64,000 bases of DNA, taken from positions 62,001-126,000 of the forward strand of contig JAMFRP010000003.1 in the NCBI GenBank assembly GCA_026224775.1. Direction: 5' to 3'. This DNA comes from Bacteroidota bacterium. Lineage in GTDB: Bacteria; Bacteroidota; Bacteroidia; Sphingobacteriales; Sphingobacteriaceae. A model generated the notes under the pieces. That model worked only from the letters and a program-made list of their open reading frames with translations. It ran no database searches and had not been told where the DNA came from. Shown here piece after piece: positions 23,915 to 32,761 of the stretch. Position numbers and translations under genes: made by a program. The first letter of the stretch is position 1. Every line of letters starts with the position of its first letter.

Positions 23915-24751
23915 ATGAAAAAGATACTTTTTATTCTTACCGTTTTTTTGGTAAACCTGCATAGCTATGCGCAAAATACGCCATTTGCTGAGGGCATTAA
24001 AAAAAAACAGCTTCCTATTGTTTACCTGCAAGAAAATGTGTCCGTACATTTTATATCGCCTGAACCGATACAATATGTAGATATATCCACGAAGAATGTG
24101 GTGGGTGACCTGCCCCTGAAAAATGTATTGAGGATACGCCTGAAAGATTCAGTACGGTCAGTGGATGCTATCGTAACCATTACAGGAGAGAAATTCATCG
24201 CGCAGTACCATGTGATCCGTGCGGATTCCATTACAGCGCGCGATAGCCGCACCGAGCTGGAGATACAGCCATCAGATACCAGGCCACTCGATATTAGCGG
24301 TATTGGCCTATCACAACCGCAATTAAAAAACATTGCTTTAAGCCTTTTCTGCAAAAGGCCGGGGAAGGCAATTGAGTATACCAAAGCCTTCGGCCTGAAG
24401 GCCTCCCTGTATCATCTTTATACCGCTGGCGATTATATTTTCCTTGACCTCGGCTATGCCAACAAGACCAGGCTCACCTATGCCATTGATGAGTACCGTT
24501 TTAACGTGGATGATAAGAAGGTGATCAAAGCGACGAATGTGCAGTCAATTGCCGTCAACCCTGAATTTATCCTCTTCGATACCCCTCTTTTTCAAAAGAC
24601 CTACCGGAACATTATCGTATTAAAGAAAATGACTTTTCCGGGCAATAAAGTATTGCATATCGAACTCAGCGAAAAGCAGCTTTCCGGCAGGGTGATCACC
24701 CTGAATATTACTTACCAGGATGTGCTGGACGCGGATATTATCCCACTGTAA
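23915..24751 (+). CDS. traN: TraN, VirB9-like conjugation protein
   Basis: A signal peptide (1-19, 'SYAQ') leads to a 278-residue exported protein. Beta-rich segments include 'QENVSVHFISPEPIQYVDIS' and the C-terminal 'YTAGDYIFLDLGYANKTRL' domain. This is the TraN family of Bacteroidota ICEs, the VirB9-like outer-membrane core partner of TraM. It starts 3 bases after traM and ends the core secretion block. A strong hairpin follows. Confidence 0.9.
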   Translation: MKKILFILTVFLVNLHSYAQNTPFAEGIKKKQLPIVYLQENVSVHFISPEPIQYVDISTKNVVGDLPLKNVLRIRLKDSVRSVDAIVTITGEKFIAQYHVIRADSITARDSRTELEIQPSDTRPLDISGIGLSQPQLKNIALSLFCKRPGKAIEYTKAFGLKASLYHLYTAGDYIFLDLGYANKTRLTYAIDEYRFNVDDKKVIKATNVQSIAVNPEFILFDTPLFQKTYRNIIVLKKMTFPGNKVLHIELSEKQLSGRVITLNITYQDVLDADIIPL

Positions 24752-24765
24752 TGAACCCTTTAAAA

Positions 24766-24808
24766 TTATTGGTTGCAAGAACGGCCAAGCCCTCCTTGCA
24801 ACCAATAA
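24766..24808. other. perfect 14-bp-arm hairpin between traN and the coupling-protein gene
   Basis: TTATTGGTTGCAAG (24766-24779) pairs without mismatch with CTTGCAACCAATAA (24795-24808) around a 15-base loop. It lacks a T-run on the plus strand, so it is not a standard terminator. It could be an RNA processing or stabilising element, or a protein-binding site. Confidence 0.6.
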
Positions 24809-24832
24809 AAAACAACCGGGTGGAACGAGCTC

Positions 24833-24868
24833 ATGAGTTCCATTGAAAAACAAACTAATTACGAATAA
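24833..24868 (+). CDS. candidate 11-codon micro-ORF upstream of the coupling protein
   Basis: The ORF encodes M-S-S-I-E-K-Q-T-N-Y-E and stops 6 bases before the coupling-protein start. It is the second copy of the micro-ORF found upstream of traM (22658). Changes between the copies are mostly at codon positions that alter or keep similar residues. Confidence 0.4.
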   Translation: MSSIEKQTNYE

Positions 24869-24874
24869 TTACTT

Positions 24875-26899
24875 ATGGAAGAAACTCACGAGCAGCATAA
24901 GTTGCACGGATTCATGCAATGCGCCATTTATTTGTCGATTGCGCTTGAAGCCGCCATATTTGTTTACAAGCAAGCCCCTTTCTGGGGCTTTTTTTATGGC
25001 GCGCTTGAAAAGCTAAGCCATATCGTTATTTATCAGCAGTTGATGTATAGCAAGCTGGCCACCCTGTTGCTGATCTGCCTGGTCAGTATTGGCACCTTAG
25101 CTAAAAAGAAGCAGGACCTTGACCCCAAGAAACATATCATTTATCCATTGTCTTTGGGGCTTTTTCTGTTTTTCGGAAGTATTTTTTATTATGACCGGCC
25201 TTCCCCTATAGCATTCGCCTACACCACCTGGTTCAATTTAGGCTATATGCTTTGTTCGCTCATCGGTGCCATGATGGTAAGCCTTTCGATGGATAACGTC
25301 TCCAAAATGATCCGCTCAGGTTTGGGCAAGGACAAATGGAATGTAGAGGGGGAAAGCTTTATGCAGCAGGTCAAACCTGTTATTACCCCCTATTCGGTGA
25401 ACATCCCGATGCAGTTTTATTTTAAGGGCAAAGTACGGGACGGATGGATCAATATTGTTAATCCTTTCAGGGGAACCATATTAATAGGTACGCCGGGATC
25501 AGGTAAATCGTTTGGCATTGTCAATCCCTTTATCCGGCAACTGATCGCGAAAGAGTTTTGCGCTGCAATTTATGATTATAAGTACCCGGACTTAGGAAAG
25601 ATAGCTTATTACCATTACCTGTTGGCAAAACAAAACGGAAAATTAACGGGCTTTGAATTTCATGTCATCAACCTAAATGATGTGGAAAGAAGCAGGCGTA
25701 CCAACCCCTGGCGGAGTGATTACCTGCATACATTGGCAGATGCTTCCGAGGGAGCAGAGGGTCTGGTGGAAGCGATGAAGAAAGGAGACAAAAGCGGCGG
25801 AAGCGATCAATTCTTTACACAATCGGCCATCAACTTCCTGTCCGCCTGCGTTTACTTTTTCAGCAAATATTGCGGTGGCAAATATTCCAGTTTTCCGCAT
25901 GTGCTTTCCTTTTTGAATCATTCTTACGAAGATATATTTAATACCCTGTTTTCCGAGCCAGAATTGGTATCGCTGCTATCACCATTTAAAAGCGCTTATG
26001 TCCAAAAAGCATTTCCACAATTAGAGGGGCAAATCGGTACGCTCAAAATATTCATTTCGAGGCTGGCCACAAAGGAAACATTTTGGGTCTTTTCAGGTGA
26101 CGATTTCAATTTGAAAATATCGGATGTTAATTCGCCCGGAATAGTGGTCCTGGCCAATGACCCGAATACGCAAAATATCAATTCGGCATGCTATTCAGTG
26201 GTGATGAACCGCTTGACCAAACTCATCAACAGCAAAGGCAATCTGCCTTCCGCACTAATCATTGACGAAATCCCCACCTTATATACCTATAAAATCGAGA
26301 ATCTTTTGGCCGTTGCCCGAAGTAATAAGGTGGCAATTTTGATGGGTTTGCAGGAATTACCGCAGTTCAATCAACACTATGGTAAAGATACTGCCGCTAC
26401 GATCACTTCGGTAGTGGGCAATGTTTTGGCAGGTTCGGTCAGAAATAAAGAAACTTTGGACTGGCTGGAACGGCTATTCGGTAAATCCAAACAGATCGGC
26501 GAAAGCCTGTCTATTGACCGTAATAAAACATCAACCTCCCTACAGGAAAAATTAGAGCCATTGATACCGGCTGGCAAAATGGCTTCTCTCAATACCGGTG
26601 AAATGGTTGGCCTTATTGCAGCTGATGTGCAGGAAACCTACACCGGGCAATTTGACACTTCGGCCATTAACTGCAAGGTGAACCTCCCAAAAGCTGAACT
26701 GAAGGCCGAAGAAGCAGGCTACCGGGAGCTGCCGGTCTATTACGACTTTGGCGGTAGAAAAGAAGAAATATTGCGCGAAAATTTCATGCGCATCAATAAG
26801 GAAGTGGAAGGGATCATTGCCTCATTCCGCAAGGCACCGGCGCAGGTGCAGGTAATACCGAAAGGAAGCATGAACGCCAATACAACAAGCACAAAATAA
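24875..26899 (+). CDS. type IV coupling protein (VirD4/TraD-type ATPase)
   Basis: The 674-residue protein has four N-terminal membrane helices (about 20-155), the YWFCY-type N-terminus common in Bacteroidota ICEs. A VirD4-like ATPase domain follows, with Walker A 'GTPGSGKSFG' (about 205) and Walker B 'ALIIDEIPT' (about 458). Coupling proteins hand the relaxase-DNA complex to the secretion channel. In CTnDOT the equivalent (MobC) sits in the mobilisation operon; here it follows traN, so the gene order is rearranged. It is the last typical transfer gene of the block. Confidence 0.92.
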   Translation: MEETHEQHKLHGFMQCAIYLSIALEAAIFVYKQAPFWGFFYGALEKLSHIVIYQQLMYSKLATLLLICLVSIGTLAKKKQDLDPKKHIIYPLSLGLFLFFGSIFYYDRPSPIAFAYTTWFNLGYMLCSLIGAMMVSLSMDNVSKMIRSGLGKDKWNVEGESFMQQVKPVITPYSVNIPMQFYFKGKVRDGWINIVNPFRGTILIGTPGSGKSFGIVNPFIRQLIAKEFCAAIYDYKYPDLGKIAYYHYLLAKQNGKLTGFEFHVINLNDVERSRRTNPWRSDYLHTLADASEGAEGLVEAMKKGDKSGGSDQFFTQSAINFLSACVYFFSKYCGGKYSSFPHVLSFLNHSYEDIFNTLFSEPELVSLLSPFKSAYVQKAFPQLEGQIGTLKIFISRLATKETFWVFSGDDFNLKISDVNSPGIVVLANDPNTQNINSACYSVVMNRLTKLINSKGNLPSALIIDEIPTLYTYKIENLLAVARSNKVAILMGLQELPQFNQHYGKDTAATITSVVGNVLAGSVRNKETLDWLERLFGKSKQIGESLSIDRNKTSTSLQEKLEPLIPAGKMASLNTGEMVGLIAADVQETYTGQFDTSAINCKVNLPKAELKAEEAGYRELPVYYDFGGRKEEILRENFMRINKEVEGIIASFRKAPAQVQVIPKGSMNANTTSTK

Positions 26900-26909
26900 T
26901 CAAATTTTT

Positions 26910-27317
26910 ATGAAGGACGAATTGGTAGGAACACCTGTATTGGTACACCCTGACTTACCGCATGATCCCGCAAGAAAGCAAAATCAAATTGGGCTGATTA
27001 GCATTGCCAATGTCTTTTGCGATGAGTTCCTTATTGGATTTGCTGATGGAAAGCAAGGGCTGTATTCTGCTGATGCGCTATTGGTACTATTGCCAGCAGA
27101 TGAAATTCACCGGAAAATAAACGAAGCTTATACAGACATGGCGCAGGATGATCTGAAAACACTCACCAAGATCGACCTCATACTGCGCTATGGTTCTGCC
27201 GATCAGCAGAAAACTGCTATGGAATTGGCACGGCAATATAAAACCGCCTTAGAAAATTGCCTGGATACACTCGAAAATCAAATAGCCATTCAAAGAGGCC
27301 AAAATCCTGAACGATGA
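26910..27317 (+). CDS. ICE-conserved hypothetical protein, 135 aa
   Basis: The N-terminal half looks like a small beta barrel ('GTPVLVHPDLPHDPARKQNQ' and 'EFLIGFADGKQGLYSADALLVL'), which could be an SH3-like or KOW-like fold. The C-terminal half is helical. I do not recognise a named family. It overlaps the M23 peptidase gene by 4 bases, so it belongs to the same operon. Confidence 0.65.
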   Translation: MKDELVGTPVLVHPDLPHDPARKQNQIGLISIANVFCDEFLIGFADGKQGLYSADALLVLLPADEIHRKINEAYTDMAQDDLKTLTKIDLILRYGSADQQKTAMELARQYKTALENCLDTLENQIAIQRGQNPER

Positions 27318-27763
27318 ATAAATTATATATGCTGGCTTGTTTATGCTGCTTACCGTTGCGAAATATTACGCTCACCTCCCCCTTCGGTTACAGGGTTCAT
27401 CCCATAACAGGGATATATACCTTTCATGCGGGCGTGGATTTACGGGCACATGATGACACCGTTTTTTCGGTTTTGGCAGGCAAGGTGGAGGCTACTGGTT
27501 ACAACCCTTTGCTGGGTATCTATATCCGTTTAGCGCATGGTGATTTTGAAAGCACCTACGGGCACCTCTCCCAGCTATTTGTAATGCCGGGCGACAGCGT
27601 AGCATCTGGCAATGCCCTGGGCGTTTCCGGTGCTACTGGCAGGGTAACCGGCGGGCATCTGCATTTCAGTGTACAATACCATCACCGCTACATCAACCCG
27701 CTTAAATTTTTACTGGCTATCTCAAATAATATTAATCAACAACATAAGGAGAACAACAAATGA
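27314..27763 (+). CDS. M23-family peptidoglycan endopeptidase
   Basis: The 149-residue protein has a short hydrophobic N-terminus and an LytM/M23 domain. It contains the zinc-binding 'FHAGVDLRA' (H-x(3)-D), a catalytic H in 'YGHL' and 'GGHLHFS' (H-x-H). It should cleave peptidoglycan cross-links and open the cell wall for the transfer channel, the role played by lytic enzymes in other conjugation systems. Flanking genes overlap by 4 bases on both sides. Confidence 0.9.
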   Translation: MNKLYMLACLCCLPLRNITLTSPFGYRVHPITGIYTFHAGVDLRAHDDTVFSVLAGKVEATGYNPLLGIYIRLAHGDFESTYGHLSQLFVMPGDSVASGNALGVSGATGRVTGGHLHFSVQYHHRYINPLKFLLAISNNINQQHKENNK

Positions 27764-29010
27764 CTCAATTCAAACCCCTGTCTGAAAAGATCGCGAACAA
27801 AATGATCACAGACCTGAAAACCGGAAACTCGATTTTCCAAAGGCCGAACAATAGTATCAATTCGGCATTACCCTTTAACATTGAAAGTGGTAACAAGTAC
27901 AACGGGCCATCGGCGCTGGTGCTGCTCATGCAGAAGCGGGACGACCCACGCTGGGCCACATCCAACCAGGCTAACCGTAACCATACAGCCGTAATAAAAG
28001 GTTCCACAGGCACCTTTATCAGCTTTATGTCCAGCTATGAAATTCAAAAGGTAGTGGATGAACAAGGTGAACCCGTCCTAAAAGAAAACGGCAACCAGCG
28101 TACCGAGCGGGTGAAGCTCGACCAGCCTAAAGAGGTGGATGCCTGCCTGTTCAATGGTGAACAGCTACGCAAGTTGCCGAAATGGGAAAAGGAACCGCAG
28201 CAGCTTTTACCCGCGGAACGGGCGCAAATCATGCTCGAAAACAGCAAAGCGGTGATCGAGCATGGTGGGGATGATATGTTTTATGACCCGCTTACCGATA
28301 CCATCATCTTGCCGGAAAAAGAGCAATTCGCCAATCCGGAACAATACTATACCGAGGCATTGCACCAGTTGGCGCATTGGACGGCTTCCCCTGACCGGCT
28401 TAACCGCCCGCAGGATACCAGTATAGATCAGGTAGCGCATATCCGGGAGGAACTGCGCACCAACCTGGCCTCTTTATTTCTCAGCAAGGAACTCAACCTC
28501 CCTTATGAACTGAATGACCATGTAGGTTATATTAGCAGCTGGGCGCAAATATTAAAGGATGAACCCGATGAATTGTTTAAAGCAGCCAGGGACGCGCAAA
28601 AGATCGTTGATCATATCCTTGTTTTTGAAAAAAAAATTGAATTAGAAGCAGTCGTAGAAACTGCGCAGGACATGGAAAACGGTCAGGATGCTGATGCCCA
28701 GGCGGAACAGGACACGGTGAAGTACAATGCCGACAAGTTAACCAAAGGTGAGGTCATCCCCCATAACGGCACAGAATTCAAAGTGCTGGCAGAACTGAAG
28801 AACAAAGTTTACCAGATGCAGGATTTGGGCGATAAGCGCAAGTTCAAAATGGGTTCTGATTCCGGGCTGTTTGCGGCTTTATTGGAGGCGCGGAACAACT
28901 CGCAGGAAGTGGTAATTAATCATAATGTTGAACAACAGGAAAGAGTTGGCGAAGAAAATGTCAACGAAGTAGATAATGAAATAAATAACAGCTATCAAAT
29001 GCAGCGATAA
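27760..29010 (+). CDS. ArdC-like protein with ssDNA-binding domain and degenerate zincin motif
   Basis: The N-terminal region (1-130) resembles the ssDNA-binding domain of ArdC antirestriction proteins ('NSALPFNIESGNKYNGPSAL'). The second region resembles their metallopeptidase domain: 'EALHQLAHWTASPDRLN' holds the H-x-x-x-H at His202/His206, and 'IREELRTNLASLFL' would supply the third ligand. In ArdC the motif is HExxH; here the catalytic Glu is Gln203, so peptidase activity is doubtful. A Gln/Glu-rich C-terminus extends beyond residue 300. ArdC-type proteins enter the recipient with the DNA and protect it. It is in the operon with the M23 gene. Confidence 0.78.
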   Translation: MTQFKPLSEKIANKMITDLKTGNSIFQRPNNSINSALPFNIESGNKYNGPSALVLLMQKRDDPRWATSNQANRNHTAVIKGSTGTFISFMSSYEIQKVVDEQGEPVLKENGNQRTERVKLDQPKEVDACLFNGEQLRKLPKWEKEPQQLLPAERAQIMLENSKAVIEHGGDDMFYDPLTDTIILPEKEQFANPEQYYTEALHQLAHWTASPDRLNRPQDTSIDQVAHIREELRTNLASLFLSKELNLPYELNDHVGYISSWAQILKDEPDELFKAARDAQKIVDHILVFEKKIELEAVVETAQDMENGQDADAQAEQDTVKYNADKLTKGEVIPHNGTEFKVLAELKNKVYQMQDLGDKRKFKMGSDSGLFAALLEARNNSQEVVINHNVEQQERVGEENVNEVDNEINNSYQMQR

Positions 29011-29024
29011 TTCAAGATAAAAAA

Positions 29025-29807
29025 ATGATAAAGCAGAAATATAATATACAGGACATCCCGATAGGTGACCTGCAAAGAATTGGCTTAGCCAAAGATGGCA
29101 TCCTGATGTTGGATCAGGACGACCTGACTGCGCTTTTGTCTGGTAGGCGCACCGATATGCTCAGACTGGAAAACCTGAATGCAGACGGCTTGCATATCCC
29201 TTCATTGGATGCCAAGCTGTCTTTAAGGCCGGATACCGAAGGAAGGCTGGCACTATTGTTACACCCGATATACCGGGAGCCGGAGGTCCCATCCTTTTTA
29301 ACCGACACACAGGCTGAAATGCTGGAAAAAGGCGATGTACCTAACTTGCAGAAAATGATCTTCGACGGTGAGGGCAATCCCAGAGAAGTGTTGATCGAAT
29401 TTGACAAGGACACCCATGAATTTATTGTCACCGATACCGAGCGGATTCAGGCCCCTGATGAAATTAATAATATCCCTCTCACCGCCGAGCAGAAAAAACG
29501 CTATAGGATGGGCGAAGAAGTAGAGACCGCAGACGGCACGACTTTGCAATATTCGGGGACGGAAAAGCAGGGTATCCGTTCTGATAAATTGGCATTGATC
29601 GCTTCGATATTGATTGATGGCGGTGTTTCTTATGTCCTTTACAAAGGCTTGCAGGCCCTTTTCGGCAAGAAACAGGATAAGGAGCATGGTGCAAACTACC
29701 AGCAGGCACTTAAAAATATGCAAAAGGATGATGTCAAACAGCAAAGCACTATATTGGCACCGGGCGAAGATTTTGACGAAGAAGCTTCGCAAGCGATGAG
29801 CCGCTGA
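29025..29807 (+). CDS. DUF4099/DUF3945-type ICE protein
   Basis: The 260-residue acidic protein matches the Bacteroidota mobile-element family with an N-terminal 'IQDIPIGDLQRIGLAKDGIL' segment (DUF4099-like). A middle part with 'NIPLTAEQKKRYRMGEEVE' is DUF3945-like. A single hydrophobic helix lies at about 188-208. The biochemical role is unknown. It ends on the first base of the next gene, so the two are coupled. Confidence 0.7.
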   Translation: MIKQKYNIQDIPIGDLQRIGLAKDGILMLDQDDLTALLSGRRTDMLRLENLNADGLHIPSLDAKLSLRPDTEGRLALLLHPIYREPEVPSFLTDTQAEMLEKGDVPNLQKMIFDGEGNPREVLIEFDKDTHEFIVTDTERIQAPDEINNIPLTAEQKKRYRMGEEVETADGTTLQYSGTEKQGIRSDKLALIASILIDGGVSYVLYKGLQALFGKKQDKEHGANYQQALKNMQKDDVKQQSTILAPGEDFDEEASQAMSR

Positions 29808-30436
29808 TGCACCCCTATTTAACCCGCCTGGGTGTTAGGCCGGATGTGCAGGAATTCTTTTCGAAATATTATAGTACTGATGAACTGGGTAACCTGCTGT
29901 TTACTTATGCCGATGGCTTTGAGCATTTCGGTTTTTCCTTTCACCGCGTACCTGTGTCTGCCTGTTTTTGGGTCGCGGGAAATAGTCATTTTTCACAGGT
30001 AAGACAGGTGATCATTTGTTCTTCGGCAATGGCGGCTATTTCCTGGCTGAACAAAAATTACTATTCTTTTCTTAACCCGGACAACCTGTTGTTTTTGTCC
30101 ACCGGGACGAGAATACATGCTGAACATATCCACTGGATCAATACGCGTTTACGGGATAAGGACTTTTGCCTGGTCTATGGCAGGGATATACTCGGACGCA
30201 TAGCCGATCTGAAACTGGCGGCGGGTATCCGGGGTTGGCCGCTGGAAATATATTATAGTGATGATCAAATTACTGTTCACTTCCGCGCTAAGTCTTTTTC
30301 TTTCAGCCAGGAAACCTTCAGCTTGAATGCCTTTGAGAAAGCGGCTAAATACCGCTTTCATATTCCCGCACCAAAGCCAAAAGGCTACGATAGTTTTTTT
30401 GAGGAGCTGAAAGCCAACGCCCGGTTTACCTTTTAA
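29807..30436 (+). CDS. ICE-conserved hypothetical protein, 209 aa
   Basis: A mixed alpha/beta protein with no signal peptide or membrane helix. 'IICSSAMAAISWLNKNYYSF' and 'ADLKLAAGIRGWPLEIYYSD' suggest a Toprim-like core as in DnaG-type proteins, but the catalytic acids are not clear. I cannot assign the family. It follows the DUF4099 gene without a gap and is probably in the same transcript. Confidence 0.6.
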   Translation: MHPYLTRLGVRPDVQEFFSKYYSTDELGNLLFTYADGFEHFGFSFHRVPVSACFWVAGNSHFSQVRQVIICSSAMAAISWLNKNYYSFLNPDNLLFLSTGTRIHAEHIHWINTRLRDKDFCLVYGRDILGRIADLKLAAGIRGWPLEIYYSDDQITVHFRAKSFSFSQETFSLNAFEKAAKYRFHIPAPKPKGYDSFFEELKANARFTF

Positions 30437-30447
30437 ACTTAAATTTT

Positions 30448-30921
30448 ATGGAAATACACGAGCCCTTTGAACCGCAGGTCATGGAAATACGCCCTGCAAC
30501 CCTATTTGCCTTTATTAAAGTCTTTCCGTTCATCATCTGTACGTTAGGCCTCCTGTTTTTAGCCTGGTATATCGTCCCGGCGATGATCTGGCTGAGCCTG
30601 GTAACGCTGGCGATGGCCTGTTATCGTTTTACTTACATACGCAAGATACGTTACCTGGTCACACCGGAAATTATCCGCATACACCAAGGCATCTTTTTTA
30701 AACGTACCGATCAGGTTGAGCTATTTAGGGTCAAGGATTATATCTTAACACAGTCTCTCTTATTGCAGCTATTCCGCTTAATGGATTTGGAACTGAGAAG
30801 CACCGATCCGGTAAATCCCGTGATCTGGTTGCGGGGTATCCCCCGCTCCGACTTGGTGGATACGCTCAGAAGCCATGTGCAGGAAGTCCGGCAGCATAAC
30901 AGAATTTACGAGATCAATTAA
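30448..30921 (+). CDS. bacterial PH-domain membrane protein (YdbS/bPH_2-like)
   Basis: Two membrane helices (about 23-62) precede a PH-like domain: 'TYIRKIRYLVTPEIIRIHQG' then 'DQVELFRVKDYILTQSLLLQ' are typical of bPH_2 (DUF304). Such proteins associate with the membrane; no enzymatic role is known. The gene closes the operon that started with the 135-aa protein. Confidence 0.75.
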   Translation: MEIHEPFEPQVMEIRPATLFAFIKVFPFIICTLGLLFLAWYIVPAMIWLSLVTLAMACYRFTYIRKIRYLVTPEIIRIHQGIFFKRTDQVELFRVKDYILTQSLLLQLFRLMDLELRSTDPVNPVIWLRGIPRSDLVDTLRSHVQEVRQHNRIYEIN

Positions 30922-30973
30922 ACTTTTTTATAAAAAAGCTTTCTAATTACTAAACAATTTAGTATATTTAACT

Positions 30974-31195
30974 ATGCGAACGGTTATATTTTTTCTGTTT
31001 ACGACTTTCATTTCCATCGCTTGCCTGGAGGCTGCCTTGGGTGCTAAACATCCATTCCTGCTTTATGCGATTGGTTTTGGCGTATGGGGACTGTTCATCT
31101 GGCACTGCTCCAGTCTTATGAAGAAGAAGGCGGAAAGGCGGATGCACGAACAGCAATTTCAGGACTATATGCGCCAGCAATCGCGTAGGCCGTAA
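30974..31195 (+). CDS. small membrane protein, 73 aa
   Basis: Two predicted membrane helices (about 4-22 and 28-47) are followed by a basic tail ('KKKAERRMHEQQFQDYMRQQ'). The AT-rich leader TTTAGTATATTTAACT just before the start could be its promoter. Family unknown. It is the last gene on the plus strand before a stretch of minus-strand cargo. Confidence 0.55.
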   Translation: MRTVIFFLFTTFISIACLEAALGAKHPFLLYAIGFGVWGLFIWHCSSLMKKKAERRMHEQQFQDYMRQQSRRP

Positions 31196-31215
31196 CGCTG
31201 AACCTGATTTCATTT

Positions 31216-31353
31216 TTACAATTCGTCAATAATTTTCTTGGTACCTTTGCCCTTACTAATGGTAGGCAACCCGCTTACCAATTGTGATAAGGTTTCCTCT
31301 AAAAATAAATCAATGGAATCATTGCCACAATAAGATAATAAGGGTAAGGTTAT
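31216..31353 (-). pseudogene. possible 3' remnant of a minus-strand gene
   Basis: On the minus strand the reading frame gives a 45-codon tail with good protein character ('SIDLFLEETLSQLVSGLP' then 'KKIIDEL' and a stop) but no start codon. It directly abuts the end of the esterase gene, whose stop lies in the same place. This looks like the end of a gene whose body was replaced when the esterase segment was inserted. I cannot name the parent family. Confidence 0.3.
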
Positions 31354-32546
31354 TTCTTACTTTCTTCCAATTTTTTGAGCATTTCCTTTCCATCGTCATT
31401 ATGCGGATTCAACTCAATCGATTTTTTATAATTCAGAATAGCAAGTGGTATGTTGCCTGATCTCATGTACGCTTCACCAAGACTGTCGTAGGCATTCCAG
31501 GAATTGGGGAATTTCTTTAGATTTTCTACAAATATACCGAGGGCGTTTTCCAGCCGCTTTGCTCTTAACTGATTGTAACCGCAATTATTGACGAAATCTT
31601 CAGTTGGGCTTATCGTATATCCAAATTCAACGGATAGTACATTGAAGTGCCGGATAATTTCTTGGTAAGTCATGCTTTCGCTTCCGTAATAATCGATGAA
31701 CCAATCTTTATAAATAAATTTCAAGCCATCATATAGACTTTTAAATGGAAGGGAAAAATGATTTTCGTCCTCATATTTCCTATAATCCCAGGCAAACCAA
31801 TTCGGTGCAAAATGCTTTAATCCTGCTGTTAACGAATCTACTCTCAACGTGTTTTCATTTCCAATACTGATAAACAACTTGCCATTGTGAGGATGGGAAG
31901 CCGTTAAAAACGATCCGAGATTTGAAAGCATGTGATCATTAACGCCGTTAATTGCTGGGCTCATCAAAATTGTAGCCGGAAACAAATTAGGACGGCATTC
32001 TTTAGCGTAAAACGCAAACAAGCCACCTAAAGAATGACCGGCTAATATCCGGTATGGCTGTACACGATAATTCCTGTCAATATAAGGAACAACCTCATTC
32101 TCCAGGTATCTCAAAAATCGCCCCGCTCCGGCGGTCGTTAACACTTTCGAGCTATCAACACGACCACTAGATGCCTTAGAATAAACTGGTGTAAAATCCC
32201 TGCCTCGGTCCACATTCACAATTCCAACAACTATCATATCCGGCATCCGGTTGCGATCATAACTTGAAAGAAATGAAACCATTTGAGAAGCATAATCAAA
32301 ATGACCTTCACCGTCAAGTAAGTATAATACTGGGTAAGTTTTGTTGGTTTCGCTATAGTCAGCAGGTAAATGTATCCAAAGCGTCCGATCTTCTGATAAG
32401 ATATCAGAACGTAATAATATTGCTTTATCATTACGTACATGTAAAGAATCAAGTTGTGCAATTGCAAACTTTGGAGCAATGAAAACGAAAAAAAATACAA
32501 AGAATAAACAGGAAATATATCGCACAAGTTTCGACCGATTTTTCAT
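31350..32546 (-). CDS. exported alpha/beta esterase (EsD/IroE-like) with C-terminal TPR
   Basis: A signal peptide (1-30) is followed by a putative esterase domain: 'YPVLYLLDGEGHF', a nucleophile elbow 'AGHSLGGLFAFYA' with Ser (about residue 172), 'GNENTLRVDSL' and a catalytic His in 'YEDENHFSLP'. This is the EsD/ferri-siderophore-esterase group. The C-terminal 90 residues form TPR repeats ('PNSWNAYDSLGEAYMRSGNI'). Such proteins are common in Bacteroidota and act in the periplasm, substrate unknown. It is a cargo gene in reverse orientation to the tra operon. Confidence 0.87.
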   Translation of the reverse strand: MKNRSKLVRYISCLFFVFFFVFIAPKFAIAQLDSLHVRNDKAILLRSDILSEDRTLWIHLPADYSETNKTYPVLYLLDGEGHFDYASQMVSFLSSYDRNRMPDMIVVGIVNVDRGRDFTPVYSKASSGRVDSSKVLTTAGAGRFLRYLENEVVPYIDRNYRVQPYRILAGHSLGGLFAFYAKECRPNLFPATILMSPAINGVNDHMLSNLGSFLTASHPHNGKLFISIGNENTLRVDSLTAGLKHFAPNWFAWDYRKYEDENHFSLPFKSLYDGLKFIYKDWFIDYYGSESMTYQEIIRHFNVLSVEFGYTISPTEDFVNNCGYNQLRAKRLENALGIFVENLKKFPNSWNAYDSLGEAYMRSGNIPLAILNYKKSIELNPHNDDGKEMLKKLEESKK

Positions 32547-32761
32547 TTCTTAAAGTTAGAAAAAAACAGCTTTGAAACTACAATCCTTTCAGCCCTATGG
32601 TAAACCCCATTTTATAATCTGTTAATGCAACTTATCGACAGCATATTAAAAAATAAGTTTCCTCTGCGTTCTCATGGAACAAGCCTGGGTGCTATCTACA
32701 GTTTTGGCAGCTTAGGTTTCAGACTTTTTATTCTATTACCTTTTCCGTCCTTTTAGTTCGT

